Assembly: GCF_019977355.1 (NCBI RefSeq)
Contig: NZ_AP024655.1
Span: 4,340,001-4,404,000, forward strand
DNA length: 64,000 nt
From: Arthrobacter sp. NicSoilB8
GTDB lineage: Bacteria > Actinomycetota > Actinomycetes > Actinomycetales > Micrococcaceae
Direction: 5' to 3'
Shown here: in pieces, positions 9,639-18,348 of the stretch
Numbering within the stretch: position 1 is the stretch's first letter
Layout of the letters: each line of letters begins with the position of its first letter
Made by a program: the position numbers and the translations under genes
Notes under the pieces: generated by a model
What the model was told of the DNA's origin: nothing
Seen by the model: only the letters and a program-made list of their open reading frames with translations
The model's database searches: none

Positions 9639-10258
9639 AGCTCCAAGTTGCTATCGACTTCCTGACCACCGAAGCCGCCCTCGAACTCGCCGGCCAGGTT
9701 GCCGAATTCGTGGATATCATCGAACTCGGTACGCCGCTGATCAAGGCCGAAGGCCTCTCCGTCATCACCGCGATCAAGAACGCCCACCCGGACAAGGTCG
9801 TCTTCGCTGACCTGAAGACGATGGACGCCGGTGAACTTGAAGCCGACATCGCCTTCAAGGCCGGCGCCGACCTGGTCACCGTGCTCGGTGCAGCCGACGA
9901 CTCCACCATCGCCGGCGCCGTCAAGGCCGCCAAGGCCCACAACAAGGGCATCGTCGTGGACCTCATCGGTGTCGCCGACAAGGTCACCCGTGCCAAGGAA
10001 GTCCGCGCCCTGGGTGCGAAGTTCGTCGAGATGCACGCCGGCCTGGACGAGCAGGCCAAGCCCGGCTTCGACCTGAACGGTCTGCTCCGCGCCGGCGCAG
10101 AAGCCCGCGTTCCGTTCTCCGTCGCCGGCGGCGTGAAGCTCGCCACCATCGCAGACGTCCAGAAGGCAGGCGCCGACGTCGCCGTCGCCGGCGGCGCCAT
10201 CTACGGTGCAGCCGACCCCGCCCTGGCCGCCAAGCAGCTCCGCGCAGCCATCAACTAA
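9635..10258 (+). CDS. hxlA: 3-hexulose-6-phosphate synthase (copy 1)
   Basis: 207 residues, orotidine-decarboxylase-like TIM barrel. It condenses formaldehyde with ribulose-5-phosphate to hexulose-6-phosphate, the entry step of the RuMP cycle. Seen: MKLQVAID start, EFVDIIELGTPLIKAEG, VFADLKTMDAGELE (catalytic Asp-x-Lys-x-x-Asp) and VAGGVKLATI. It differs from copy 2 by Phe for Leu at residue 9. hxlB upstream is broken, so this copy may depend on HxlB made elsewhere. A strong hairpin follows at 10282. Confidence 0.95.
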   Translation: MKLQVAIDFLTTEAALELAGQVAEFVDIIELGTPLIKAEGLSVITAIKNAHPDKVVFADLKTMDAGELEADIAFKAGADLVTVLGAADDSTIAGAVKAAKAHNKGIVVDLIGVADKVTRAKEVRALGAKFVEMHAGLDEQAKPGFDLNGLLRAGAEARVPFSVAGGVKLATIADVQKAGADVAVAGGAIYGAADPALAAKQLRAAIN

Positions 10259-10281
10259 CCAGCCGGCCGCCCCCAATGACC

Positions 10282-10319
10282 GCGGCGGCCCGCACCTGAC
10301 AAACGGTGCGGGCCGCCGC
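10282..10319 (+). terminator. Strong hairpin after hxlA copy 1
   Basis: A perfect 15-bp GC-rich stem (GCGGCGGCCCGCACC and its complement at 10305-10319) with an 8-nt loop starts 23 bp after the stop. There is no T-run, as is common in high-GC actinobacteria. Confidence 0.75.
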
Positions 10320-10464
10320 ATCCACGCCCAACGAGCAGCGGCCCCCAGGCACCCGGCATCGTAGCTGCCAGGTGTCGCAGTCACTGCGTTGCCCCACCAG
10401 GTTGGGCTGCGCCGAACATCGAGGGATCGCGCAGGCTGATACGGGCCGCGGGAAGGACCAAAAA

Positions 10465-10710
10465 ATGGGTCAGGAATCACTGGCGATATCGAACGGAAGT
10501 TGCAGACTCCCCCATCAGCAGTCTGTTCGGCAATGGGACTCCCTTCGGCACGGGGATTGCGTTGAGGTCTGGTCCACGGATTCGTCATACTATGTGGCCT
10601 ATGTCGATGACCGCGCCGACGACGGCCGGCTGATATGGGTCATCGAGAACGGCACCGGCTGCCGCCGTCTCTTTATTCTTGGGGATCCCGTAACGCTGTA
10701 TCTGGTCTAA
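10465..10710 (+). CDS. Small conserved-looking protein of unknown function
   Basis: 81 residues, starting MGQESLAISNGSC with a GGAAGGA ribosome site. The C-terminal part (EVWSTDSSYYVAYVDDRAD...LFILGDPVTLYLV) alternates hydrophobic and polar residues like a small beta domain. No family is recognised. It sits between the RuMP unit and an opcA remnant. Confidence 0.55.
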   Translation: MGQESLAISNGSCRLPHQQSVRQWDSLRHGDCVEVWSTDSSYYVAYVDDRADDGRLIWVIENGTGCRRLFILGDPVTLYLV

Positions 10711-10764
10711 GACGCACGGCCGTCGCTTTCGATGAGGGACCACATACGAAAATCCACTGCTCTC

Positions 10765-11030
10765 CTGGCCATCCTTTTCGCAGTCTGGCTGACCCTGGCC
10801 CTGGACGCTCCCGTCACGATCGTCGCGGACCCCGCGGACCCCGGCATCCGCCGCGTCCGCCTCACCCGGCCCGGCGGTGACATCCAGCTGTATCAGCCCG
10901 ACCCCGCCATCGCGGAGCTGCCCCAGCCCGGCCAGCCGGCGCAGCGGATTTCCCTGCCGCGCCGCGGCCTCAAGGACTGCCTGGCAGAGGAACTCCGCCG
11001 CCTGGACCCCGACGAAGTCTTCGGCGATGT
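10765..11030 (+). pseudogene. opcA: 3' remnant of glucose-6-phosphate dehydrogenase assembly protein gene
   Basis: Translation gives AVWLTLALDAPVTIVADPAD, RRVRLTRPGGDIQL, QPAQRISLPRRGLKDCLAEE and LRRLDPDEVF, which align with the C-terminal third of OpcA encoded at 43263-44255. The first two thirds are absent. The remnant lies directly before gnd, suggesting an ancestral opcA-gnd junction, with the intact opcA now next to zwf. Confidence 0.85.
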
Positions 11031-11109
11031 CCTTCCGGCGTCACGAGATAGAGCAAGAACGGTAATACCCCGCTTCAATCACTTGTAATCTTCTAACCTT
11101 GGAGTTTTG

Positions 11110-12546
11110 ATGTCAGCACACATCGGTGTCACCGGCCTCGCGGTGATGGGGGCCAACCTCGCACGCAACCTGGCCCGGAACGGCTTCACCGTTGCCCTGC
11201 ACAACCGGTCCGTGGAAAAGACAGACGCCCTCCTGGCAAAGCACGGTGACGACGGCGACTTCGTCCGCACCGAGACGTTGCAGGAGCTCGTCGACTCGCT
11301 GGAGAAGCCGCGCCGGGTCCTGATCATGGTCAAGGCCGGCAAGCCGGTGGACTCCGTGATCGAGCAGCTCGAACCGCTGCTGGAGCCCGGCGACATCATC
11401 ATCGACGCCGGCAACTCGCACTACGAGGACACCCGCCGCCGCGAGGCCGCCCTGGCGAAGAAGGACCTGCACTTCGTCGGCATCGGCGTCTCCGGCGGCG
11501 AGGAGGGCGCCCTCAACGGCCCCTCGATCATGCCGGGCGGTTCCAAGGAGTCCTACGACGCCCTCGGCCCGCTGCTGGAAAAGATCGCCGCCCACGTCGA
11601 CGGCAAGCCGTGCTGTGCCTGGATCGGCACCGACGGCGCCGGACACTTCGTCAAGATGGTCCACAACGGCATCGAATACGCCGACATGCAGGTCATCGGC
11701 GAGGCCTTCGATCTCCTGCGCTCCGGCGCCGGCATCGAACCGGCCGATCAGGCCAAGATCTTCGAAGAGTGGAACAAGGGCGAGCTGGCCTCCTTCCTGA
11801 TCGAAATCTCCGCCGAGGTCCTCGGCCACGTCGACGCGAAGACCGGCAAGCCGTTCGTCGACGTCGTGGTGGACGCCGCCGGCCAGAAGGGCACCGGCCG
11901 CTGGACGGTCATCTCCGCGCTGGAGCTCGGCTCCCCGGTCTCGGGCATTGCCGAGTCCGTCTTCGCCCGCGCCCTGTCCTCCCAGGCCGAGCAGCGCGTG
12001 CTGGCCCAGGAACTGCTCGCCGGCGGCGAGGCCGCCGTCGAGGTCCCCGAAAGCTTCGTCGAAGACGTCCGCCAGGCGCTCTACGCCTCCAAGCTCGTCT
12101 CCTACGCGCAGGGGCTGGACATGCTCACCTCAGCGGCCAAGGAATACGGCTGGGACCTGAAGCTGGATGAAATCGCCTCGCTGTGGCGCGGCGGCTGCAT
12201 CATCCGCGCCGAACTGCTCAAGGAGATCACCAAGGCGTACGCCGCGGCGGAGAAGCCGGCCAACCTGCTCTTCGCGCCGGCCTTCACCAAGGCGATCGCC
12301 GAGGTCCTCCCGGCCTGGCGCCGCGTGGTGGCCACCGCGGTCCAGCTCGGCATCCCGGTGCCGGTGTTCTCCTCCTCGCTGGCCTACTACGACGGCCTGC
12401 GCCGCAAGCGCCTGCCCGCCGCCGTGATCCAGGGCCAGCGCGACCTCTTCGGCGCCCACACCTACGGCCGCGTCGACGCCGAGGGCACCTTCCACACCCT
12501 CTGGGGCGAGGACAAGTCCGAGATCGCGGCAGTCGACACCCACTAG
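11110..12546 (+). CDS. gnd: 6-phosphogluconate dehydrogenase, decarboxylating
   Basis: 478 residues, the long GndA form. It oxidises 6-phosphogluconate to ribulose-5-P and CO2 with NAD(P), the last step of cyclic formaldehyde oxidation and a source of the RuMP acceptor. Seen: GVTGLAVMGANLARN Rossmann start, IIDAGNSHYEDT, GVSGGEEGALNGPSIMPGG (substrate loop), HFVKMVHNGIEYADMQ (catalytic Lys and Asn) and the C-terminal LWRGGCIIRAE and QGQRDLFGAHTY stretches. The ATG at 11110 follows GGAG; a TTG one codon earlier is possible. It lies directly after the opcA remnant. Confidence 0.96.
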   Translation: MSAHIGVTGLAVMGANLARNLARNGFTVALHNRSVEKTDALLAKHGDDGDFVRTETLQELVDSLEKPRRVLIMVKAGKPVDSVIEQLEPLLEPGDIIIDAGNSHYEDTRRREAALAKKDLHFVGIGVSGGEEGALNGPSIMPGGSKESYDALGPLLEKIAAHVDGKPCCAWIGTDGAGHFVKMVHNGIEYADMQVIGEAFDLLRSGAGIEPADQAKIFEEWNKGELASFLIEISAEVLGHVDAKTGKPFVDVVVDAAGQKGTGRWTVISALELGSPVSGIAESVFARALSSQAEQRVLAQELLAGGEAAVEVPESFVEDVRQALYASKLVSYAQGLDMLTSAAKEYGWDLKLDEIASLWRGGCIIRAELLKEITKAYAAAEKPANLLFAPAFTKAIAEVLPAWRRVVATAVQLGIPVPVFSSSLAYYDGLRRKRLPAAVIQGQRDLFGAHTYGRVDAEGTFHTLWGEDKSEIAAVDTH

Positions 12547-12779
12547 GCGGTGAGCTTGTCCCCGGTTCCCCCGGAGCCGGCCATCTGACTTCCGTCGTCC
12601 CGCCCCCACCGACGGTCCAACCGGCCCGTAGCCTTGATCCGCCGACGGGCTCGTTGGGGACCACGGGAATTGGTTTGGCCGGGCGCGTCGGGTTCGGGGC
12701 GGGCCGGAGTGCCCGGCCCCGCTACCGGTGGTGTCCCACCGTGGTCCTTGGGTATTTCGGTACGGGGCGGCCTGCCAGA

Positions 12780-13091
12780 TCTTTGAAGATCCGGTTCAAC
12801 AGCTCCGTCCTGGGGGTTTCCCAGGGCGCTGTCATTCAGATCGGCGTTGACCTGCTCGATGATCGCGTGCCCGCGGTGGGTCTTATCGGCGGCAACGGTG
12901 TCGAGGGCCCCGGTGGCGATGAACGCACGGAGCCGGCAGGTCGGGAAGATCGTCGGCTGCCCGGGGCTGGCGCGCGGGTTCAGGTCCTGGATCCTGCGGA
13001 CGAGCAGACGACCGAGGACGCGTTCGCCCTGTTTCCGGAAACTGAACGCGGTGAACGGTGTTTCGACGGCGGAGATCCAGGGCATCGGCAA
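12780..13091 (-). pseudogene. IS1380-family transposase remnant
   Basis: The minus strand reads ETPFTAFSFRKQGERVLGRL, then LVRRIQDLNP, QPTIF and LDTVAADKTHRGHAIIEQVNADL, which are typical of the C-terminal half of IS1380-type DDE transposases (the DxTHRxHA...EQ block). The N-terminal part and intact ends are missing. It abuts the regulator remnant at 13100, so the insertion or a later deletion probably truncated both. Confidence 0.75.
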
Positions 13092-13099
13092 TGAGCCGT

Positions 13100-13264
13100 G
13101 CCGCGCCGCGGGGCGAACCGGCCGACCTCATATGCGAGCCCCAGGACCTGCCGATTCCTGCCGGTAATGTGTGCTTCTCCTGACCAGGCCGCGTCTCCCG
13201 TCAGTGATGCGCGCAGCTGCTGCAGTTCACCGATGGACACCTTGGCAACGGTATCGACGGGCAA
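13100..13264 (-). pseudogene. Remnant of kinase-like/LuxR regulator (copy B)
   Basis: KVSIGELQQLRASLTGDAAW followed by SGEAHITGRNRQVLGLAYE aligns with residues about 64-100 of the intact regulator (RVSITELDTLRSALKDEAPW...). It also shares ITGRNRxVLxLxY with remnant A at 8948-9199. As there, it is divergent to an hxlB-hxlA unit. Confidence 0.75.
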
Positions 13265-13369
13265 TGGAACGAAGGAGTGGCCACGGCAGCCCGGGCTCGG
13301 TCACTTTATGCAGGGGAACGAATGCTGTGGGCTCATTTAGCCGGCGTGCGGGACGATCCACCCAGCGGT

Positions 13370-13385
13370 CTACCCAAACGGGTAG
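13370..13385. promoter_or_regulatory. CTACCC-N4-GGGTAG dyad before hxlB copy 2
   Basis: Identical to the dyad at 9241 and at the same distance (83 bp) from the hxlB start codon. Confidence 0.6.
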
Positions 13386-13467
13386 TTTAAACCATCCCGA
13401 ATTAGCGTTTCCCCTCCCCGTGAATGACAGGACGATGGATGTCAGGCCCACCTTTGGAGGAGGAGAA

Positions 13468-14067
13468 GTGAATTTGACCGTGATGACCGGACCGGCCTCG
13501 GACGTATCCGGGGAAGCCTTCACCGGCAGCGTCTCCCTTGTCCTGGACGAGATCGCGGATACCGCCGCAGGCATCGAGGGGCAGCAGGTCGCCGACCTGG
13601 CTCGTCATCTCAGCCAGCCGGGCCGGGTGTTCGTGGCCGGCGCGGGCCGGAGCGGCCTGGTCCTGCGGATGGCCGCCATGAGGCTGATGCACCTGGGCTT
13701 GAATGTCCACATCGCCGGTGACACCACCACTCCCGCAATCGCTTCCGGTGACCTGCTCCTGGTGGCCTCCGGATCGGGGACGACCTCGGGAGTGGTCAAG
13801 TCAGCCGAAACGGCGGCCAAGGCGGGAGCACGGATCGCAGCGTTCACCACCAACGCGAGTTCACCGCTCGCCGGCCTCGCCGACGCCCTGGTGATCATTC
13901 CCGCCGCGCAGAAGACCGACCACGGCTCCAGCGTTTCCCGCCAGTACTCGGGGTCCCTGTTCGAGCAGGTGCTGTTCCTCGCCACCGAAGCCCTCTTCCA
14001 GTCGCTGTGGGACAACACCGATGTGCCCGCCGAAGAGCTCTGGCTCCGGCACGCCAACCTCGAATAA
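13468..14067 (+). CDS. hxlB: 6-phospho-3-hexuloisomerase (copy 2, intact)
   Basis: 199 residues, one SIS (sugar isomerase) domain. It converts hexulose-6-P to fructose-6-P, the second RuMP step. Seen: RVFVAGAGRSGLVLRMAAMR, LNVHIAGDTTTPAI, DLLLVASGSGTTSGVV (phosphate-binding Ser/Thr loop) and KTDHGSSVSRQYSGSLFEQ near the C-terminus. The GTG at 13468 is chosen for its GGAGGAGGAGAA site; upstream frame extension has no ribosome site. From codon about 49 on it is nearly identical in DNA to copy 3 (47027-47626), but the first 48 codons differ. Confidence 0.95.
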   Translation: MNLTVMTGPASDVSGEAFTGSVSLVLDEIADTAAGIEGQQVADLARHLSQPGRVFVAGAGRSGLVLRMAAMRLMHLGLNVHIAGDTTTPAIASGDLLLVASGSGTTSGVVKSAETAAKAGARIAAFTTNASSPLAGLADALVIIPAAQKTDHGSSVSRQYSGSLFEQVLFLATEALFQSLWDNTDVPAEELWLRHANLE

Positions 14068-14149
14068 CCGGGGCGCAAATCTCACCCGCCGTAGTGTCCA
14101 CTCAATTTTCAACACCCACCGCGTTGCCCAACAGAAAGAAAACAACATC

Positions 14150-14773
14150 ATGAAGCTCCAAGTTGCTATCGACCTCCTGACCACCGAAGCCGCCCTCGAA
14201 CTCGCCGGCCAGGTTGCCGAATTCGTGGATATCATCGAACTCGGTACGCCGCTGATCAAGGCCGAAGGCCTCTCCGTCATCACCGCGATCAAGAACGCCC
14301 ACCCGGACAAGGTCGTCTTCGCTGACCTGAAGACGATGGACGCCGGTGAACTTGAAGCCGACATCGCCTTCAAGGCCGGCGCCGACCTGGTCACCGTGCT
14401 CGGTGCAGCCGACGACTCCACCATCGCCGGCGCCGTCAAGGCCGCCAAGGCCCACAACAAGGGCATCGTCGTGGACCTCATCGGTGTCGCCGACAAGGTC
14501 ACCCGTGCCAAGGAAGTCCGCGCCCTGGGTGCGAAGTTCGTCGAGATGCACGCCGGCCTGGACGAGCAGGCCAAGCCCGGCTTCGACCTGAACGGTCTGC
14601 TCCGCGCCGGCGCAGAAGCCCGCGTTCCGTTCTCCGTCGCCGGCGGCGTGAAGCTCGCCACCATCGCCGACGTCCAGAAGGCAGGCGCCGACGTCGCCGT
14701 CGCCGGCGGCGCCATCTACGGTGCAGCCGACCCCGCCCTGGCCGCCAAGCAGCTCCGCGCAGCCATCAACTAA
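14150..14773 (+). CDS. hxlA: 3-hexulose-6-phosphate synthase (copy 2)
   Basis: 207 residues, differing from copy 1 by one residue (Leu9) and from copy 3 only silently as far as compared. It has the same catalytic ADLKTMDAG motif. It lies 82 bp after the hxlB stop, so the pair is co-transcribed. The start ATG has only a weak AGAAAGAAA upstream. gap follows about 220 bp downstream. Confidence 0.95.
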   Translation: MKLQVAIDLLTTEAALELAGQVAEFVDIIELGTPLIKAEGLSVITAIKNAHPDKVVFADLKTMDAGELEADIAFKAGADLVTVLGAADDSTIAGAVKAAKAHNKGIVVDLIGVADKVTRAKEVRALGAKFVEMHAGLDEQAKPGFDLNGLLRAGAEARVPFSVAGGVKLATIADVQKAGADVAVAGGAIYGAADPALAAKQLRAAIN

Positions 14774-14992
14774 CCCCCTCCTTCGGAAAGACCGGCGGCG
14801 CACGGGTGTTCGTCTTGGCCGGCTCTTCGACCAAGACGAAGGGTATGAGGGCATTTTTGGACATCCGGTCCGTATCTCATCGGACCAAAACAGCACGGCG
14901 GCACAACCTAAGCAAAGAGCCGTCAAATTCCTGGAACATCTCAGGAGCTGAAGCCCCCACAGACCCGACCCCCTTTTTGGAAAGGCAGCCCG

Positions 14993-16480
14993 ATGCTACA
15001 AACCTCAGATTCCTGTCTTGATGCGTGGATGGGCCGGGAGGCCCTCGCCGAGGCCATGATCCCCGTGATCGGCCGGCTGTACCGCGAGAACAACGTGGTG
15101 ACCTCCATTCACGGGCGCAGCCTGATCAACAACTCCACCATGAACATCCTCAAGGCACACCGCTTCGCCCGCCGGATCGGCACGGACGAATTGCTCCTGG
15201 AGGAGACTGCCCCGCTGCTGAACACCTTGGCACAGCTGGAGCCCGGTCCGGCTTCGATCGACATCGCCCGGCTGAACCAAAAATTTAAGGAAAAGGGCAA
15301 CGGTGCCACCCTGGAGGAGTTCCTCCGCGCGGAACTCGCCGAGCTCGTGGGCAAACGCGGCGGCGATGACCGCACCAGCACCGACGTCGTCCTCTACGGC
15401 TTCGGCCGCATCGGCCGGCTCCTGGCCCGCCTCGTGATCGAAAAGACCGGCGGCGGCCACGGCCTGCGCCTGCGCGCCATCGTGGTGCGCCGCGGCTCGG
15501 ACAACGACCTCGCCAAGCGCGCCAGCCTGCTGCGCCGCGACTCGGTCCACGGCTCCTTCGAAGGCACCATCAAGGTGGACCTCGAAAACGACACCATCAC
15601 CGCCAACGGCGTGCAGATCCAGGTCATCTACTCGGACAACCCCGCCACGGTCGACTACACCGCCTACGGCATCAAGGACGCCCTGGTGGTGGACAACACC
15701 GGCCGCTGGCGCGACGCCGAGGGCCTGTCCCAGCACCTGCAGAGCAAGGGCGTCTCCCGCGTCCTGTTGACGGCTCCGGGCAAGGGCGAGCTGAAGAACA
15801 TCGTGCACGGCATCAACCACGGCACCATCACCGATTCGGACACGATCGTCTCGGCCGCGTCCTGCACCACCAACGCCATCACCCCGGTCCTGAAGGCCAT
15901 TAATGACAGGTTCGGCGTGGTCCACGGCCACGTGGAGACCGTCCATTCCTTCACCAACGACCAGAACCTGATCGACAACTTCCACAAGGGCGACCGCCGC
16001 GGCCGCTCCGCAGCGCTGAACATGGTGATCACCGAGACCGGTGCCGCCAAGGCCGTGGCCAAGGCGCTGCCCGAACTGCTCGGCAAGCTCACCGGAAGCT
16101 CCATCCGCGTCCCCACCCCCGATGTGTCCCTGGCCATCCTGAACCTGAGCCTGGTCAACGGCACCACCAAGGACGAGGTCAACAACTTCCTCCGCCAAAT
16201 GTCACTGCACTCGGAGCTGCGCAGGCAGATCGACTACATGGACTCCCCCGAGGTGGTCTCCACCGACTTCGTCGGCTCGCGCCGCGCCGGCATCGTCGAC
16301 GGCCTCGCGACCATCTCCAATGACAAGAACCTGGTCCTGTACGTCTGGTACGACAACGAGTTCGGCTACAGCTGCCAGGTGGTCCGCGTCATGGAAGAGA
16401 TGGCCGGCGTGAAGCGGCCGTCCTTCCCCGCCACGGATGTCGTTGAGGAGGCCATGTCGGTGCTTGCCGCCCTGGGATAA
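14993..16480 (+). CDS. gap: Glyceraldehyde-3-phosphate dehydrogenase, long form
   Basis: 495 residues, including an N-terminal extension of about 125 residues before the Rossmann start VVLYGFGRIGRLLARL. The long form resembles the second GAPDH (GapB/GapX type) of corynebacteria. The catalytic Cys is in SAASCTTNAITP, and WYDNEFGYSCQVVR marks the C-terminal part. GGAAAGG lies before the ATG. It oxidises glyceraldehyde-3-P, here possibly to feed pyruvate formation from RuMP-derived triose. NAD or NADP preference cannot be read directly. A remnant of the same gene is at 7041. The 220-bp leader holds two small hairpins (GTCTTGG/CCAAGAC and GGTCCG/CGGACC). Confidence 0.93.
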   Translation: MLQTSDSCLDAWMGREALAEAMIPVIGRLYRENNVVTSIHGRSLINNSTMNILKAHRFARRIGTDELLLEETAPLLNTLAQLEPGPASIDIARLNQKFKEKGNGATLEEFLRAELAELVGKRGGDDRTSTDVVLYGFGRIGRLLARLVIEKTGGGHGLRLRAIVVRRGSDNDLAKRASLLRRDSVHGSFEGTIKVDLENDTITANGVQIQVIYSDNPATVDYTAYGIKDALVVDNTGRWRDAEGLSQHLQSKGVSRVLLTAPGKGELKNIVHGINHGTITDSDTIVSAASCTTNAITPVLKAINDRFGVVHGHVETVHSFTNDQNLIDNFHKGDRRGRSAALNMVITETGAAKAVAKALPELLGKLTGSSIRVPTPDVSLAILNLSLVNGTTKDEVNNFLRQMSLHSELRRQIDYMDSPEVVSTDFVGSRRAGIVDGLATISNDKNLVLYVWYDNEFGYSCQVVRVMEEMAGVKRPSFPATDVVEEAMSVLAALG

Positions 16481-16567
16481 ATTCCACCGCTGCTTAACCG
16501 AGCCGCGGCCATCACCACCTGCCCGCCGGAGACGTTACCGGCGGGCGGCAGCAGAAAGGAAAATCCA

Positions 16568-16930
16568 ATGAGCAAAACCTTCCAGCCCGCAGAGCTCTTC
16601 GCGGGAGAGCTAGACGAATCCCTGCTCGGCCCTCCCCTGGCCGAGGTGCTAGGCGACGAGATTCCAACGAGAATTTCCATCCCCTTCACCAGCGACGACT
16701 CCCGCATCCTCTCTGGAGTCTGGGAGGCCGAACCCGGCCTCTCGCGGTGGGAGTTTCTGGAGCGCGGTGAGGTGATTCACGTCCTTGAAGGGCGCATGGT
16801 GGTCACTGAGGACGGCGGTGAACCGGTCACACTGGAGGCCGGAACCGCCGGCTTCTTTCCCATCGGGTGGCGAGGGACCTGGGAGATCCAGGAACGGATC
16901 AGAAAATTCTTTGTGATCTTCACGCCCTGA
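16568..16930 (+). CDS. Cupin-domain protein (DUF861-like)
   Basis: 120 residues. The core LERGEVIHVLEGRMVVTEDG and the glycine-rich LEAGTAGFFPIGWRGTWEI fit the single-domain (S)-ureidoglycine-aminohydrolase-type cupins. The HxH ligands are replaced (SRWEFLERGE), so a metal site is doubtful. AGAAAGGAAAATCC precedes the ATG. It is followed by a textbook hairpin (16950-16978). It is the fourth distinct cupin in the window; function unknown. Confidence 0.78.
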   Translation: MSKTFQPAELFAGELDESLLGPPLAEVLGDEIPTRISIPFTSDDSRILSGVWEAEPGLSRWEFLERGEVIHVLEGRMVVTEDGGEPVTLEAGTAGFFPIGWRGTWEIQERIRKFFVIFTP

Positions 16931-16949
16931 CCGCCAAAGCTCTGCCGGC

Positions 16950-16978
16950 CCAGGCCCGGGGCTACACCCCGGGCCTGG
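16950..16978 (+). terminator. Terminator after cupin
   Basis: A 12-bp perfect stem (CCAGGCCCGGGG with its complement) and 5-nt loop, followed by CAGGTTTTGG. It begins about 20 bp after the cupin stop and separates it from pfkA. Confidence 0.8.
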
Positions 16979-17047
16979 CAGGTTTTGGCGCGTGATCGCT
17001 GCATGGTGTCCTGCCTGTAAACCCTCTCCTATGATTTGAGCCGAAAC

Positions 17048-18073
17048 ATGAAAATTGGAATCCTCACCAGCGGTGGCGACTGCCCCGGTCTAAACGCCGT
17101 TATCCGCGGCGCCGTCTTGAAGGGCATTGCCATCCATGGTCACGAATTCGTGGGCTTCCTGGACGGCTGGCGCGGCGTGGTTGAGGGCGACATCATCGAG
17201 ATTCCCCGCACTTTGGTCCGGGGCATCGCGAAGCAGGGCGGAACCATCCTTGGTACCTCCCGCACCAACCCGTTTGAGAACGGCGGCGGCCCCGGGGTCA
17301 TCAAGGCGCACATGGAGCGATTGGGCATCGACGCGATCATCGCCATCGGCGGTGAGGGAACCCTGGCTGCGGCCAAGCGCCTGACCGACGCCGGGCTCAA
17401 GATCGTGGGCGTCCCCAAGACTGTAGACAACGACCTTGACGCCACGGACTACACCTTCGGTTTCGACACCGCCGTGCAGATCGCCACCGAGGCCCTCGAC
17501 CGGCTGCGGACTACCGGAGAATCGCACCATCGGTGCATGATCGTGGAGGTGATGGGCCGTCACGTGGGCTGGATCGCGCTGCACGCCGGCATGGCAGCGG
17601 GCGCCCACGCCATCCTCATTCCGGAGCAGAAGGTCAGCATCGAGCAAATTGCCCAGTGGGTGAAGGAAGCCCACACTCGAGGCCGCGCACCACTGGTAGT
17701 GGTGGCCGAAGGGTTTGTCCCGGACCATATGGAATCCCCGCACTCCGAGCGCGGGCTGGATACCTTTGGGCGGCCCCGGCTCGGCGGGATCGCGGACCAG
17801 CTGGCCCCGGAACTGGAAGCCCGGACCGGCATTGAAACGCGCGCCACTGTTCTGGGCCATATCCAGCGCGGAGGCGTGCCGTCAGCCTTCGATCGTGTCT
17901 TGGCGACCCGCCTGGGCATGGCCGCCGTCGACTCTGTCGTGGAAGGCTTCTGGGGCACCATGGTTGCCCTGAAGGGCACGGAGATCGAGCAAGTGGGCTT
18001 CAAGGAGGCCCTGGGCCAGCTGAAGTCCGTTCCGCAAAAGCGTTACGACGAAGCCGCAGTCCTGTTCGGCTGA
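17048..18073 (+). CDS. pfkA: 6-phosphofructokinase
   Basis: 341 residues, single-domain PFK of the actinobacterial type. Seen: ILTSGGDCPGLNAVIRG, IGGEGTLAAAKRL and VPKTVDNDLDATDYTFGFDT (catalytic Asp region), and LGHIQRGGVPSAFDR. The glycine after GGE (GGEGT) favours ATP rather than pyrophosphate as phosphoryl donor, since PPi-PFKs usually have Asp there. It makes fructose-1,6-bisphosphate for cleavage by Fba in the RuMP cycle. The ATG at 17048 is used; a TTG at 17036 is possible. The ribosome site is weak. Confidence 0.93.
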   Translation: MKIGILTSGGDCPGLNAVIRGAVLKGIAIHGHEFVGFLDGWRGVVEGDIIEIPRTLVRGIAKQGGTILGTSRTNPFENGGGPGVIKAHMERLGIDAIIAIGGEGTLAAAKRLTDAGLKIVGVPKTVDNDLDATDYTFGFDTAVQIATEALDRLRTTGESHHRCMIVEVMGRHVGWIALHAGMAAGAHAILIPEQKVSIEQIAQWVKEAHTRGRAPLVVVAEGFVPDHMESPHSERGLDTFGRPRLGGIADQLAPELEARTGIETRATVLGHIQRGGVPSAFDRVLATRLGMAAVDSVVEGFWGTMVALKGTEIEQVGFKEALGQLKSVPQKRYDEAAVLFG

Positions 18074-18348
18074 GCCGGTCGCACGGCGGCCTAGGCGCCG
18101 GGGGAATCGGCTCGCGGACCGCAGAGATCCTGCCAGCGTCGGTCCAGGAGCTTAATGCCTCAGTAGAGCGCTGGACAAGATCCCATGGCCACAACCACCG
18201 TTGTCCGGTAGCCAGAGGTTGACTGCGTCATGTGCCAACCTCAGGCGCAGGAGCAGATGGTCCTACATGCGCCTGGTGCCGCTCGCCGAACGAACCCGTC
18301 TCAATCCCATCGCCGAGCGGCGGGCCAGCGCCAGAATGTGGTTCCGGT

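Larger units (their letters stand above)
9197..10258 (+). repeat. RuMP unit repeat, copy 1
   Basis: Promoter, hxlB and hxlA here match 13326-14773 almost base for base (rare single differences, for example in hxlA codon 9). The exceptions are a 391-bp deletion inside hxlB and a small difference in the hxlB-hxlA spacer. The near-identity of silent sites means a recent duplication or ongoing gene conversion. Confidence 0.9.
13326..14773 (+). repeat. RuMP unit repeat, copy 2
   Basis: Near-identical partner of 9197-10258, carrying the undeleted hxlB. The similarity starts abruptly at TGTGGGCTCATTTAGCC and continues through hxlA. The flanking regulator remnants differ in which part is kept. Confidence 0.9.

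Noticed and set aside
17048..18073. Pyrophosphate-dependent phosphofructokinase
   Set aside because: Known in some methylotrophic actinobacteria, but the GGEGT motif keeps Gly at the position where PPi enzymes usually have Asp.
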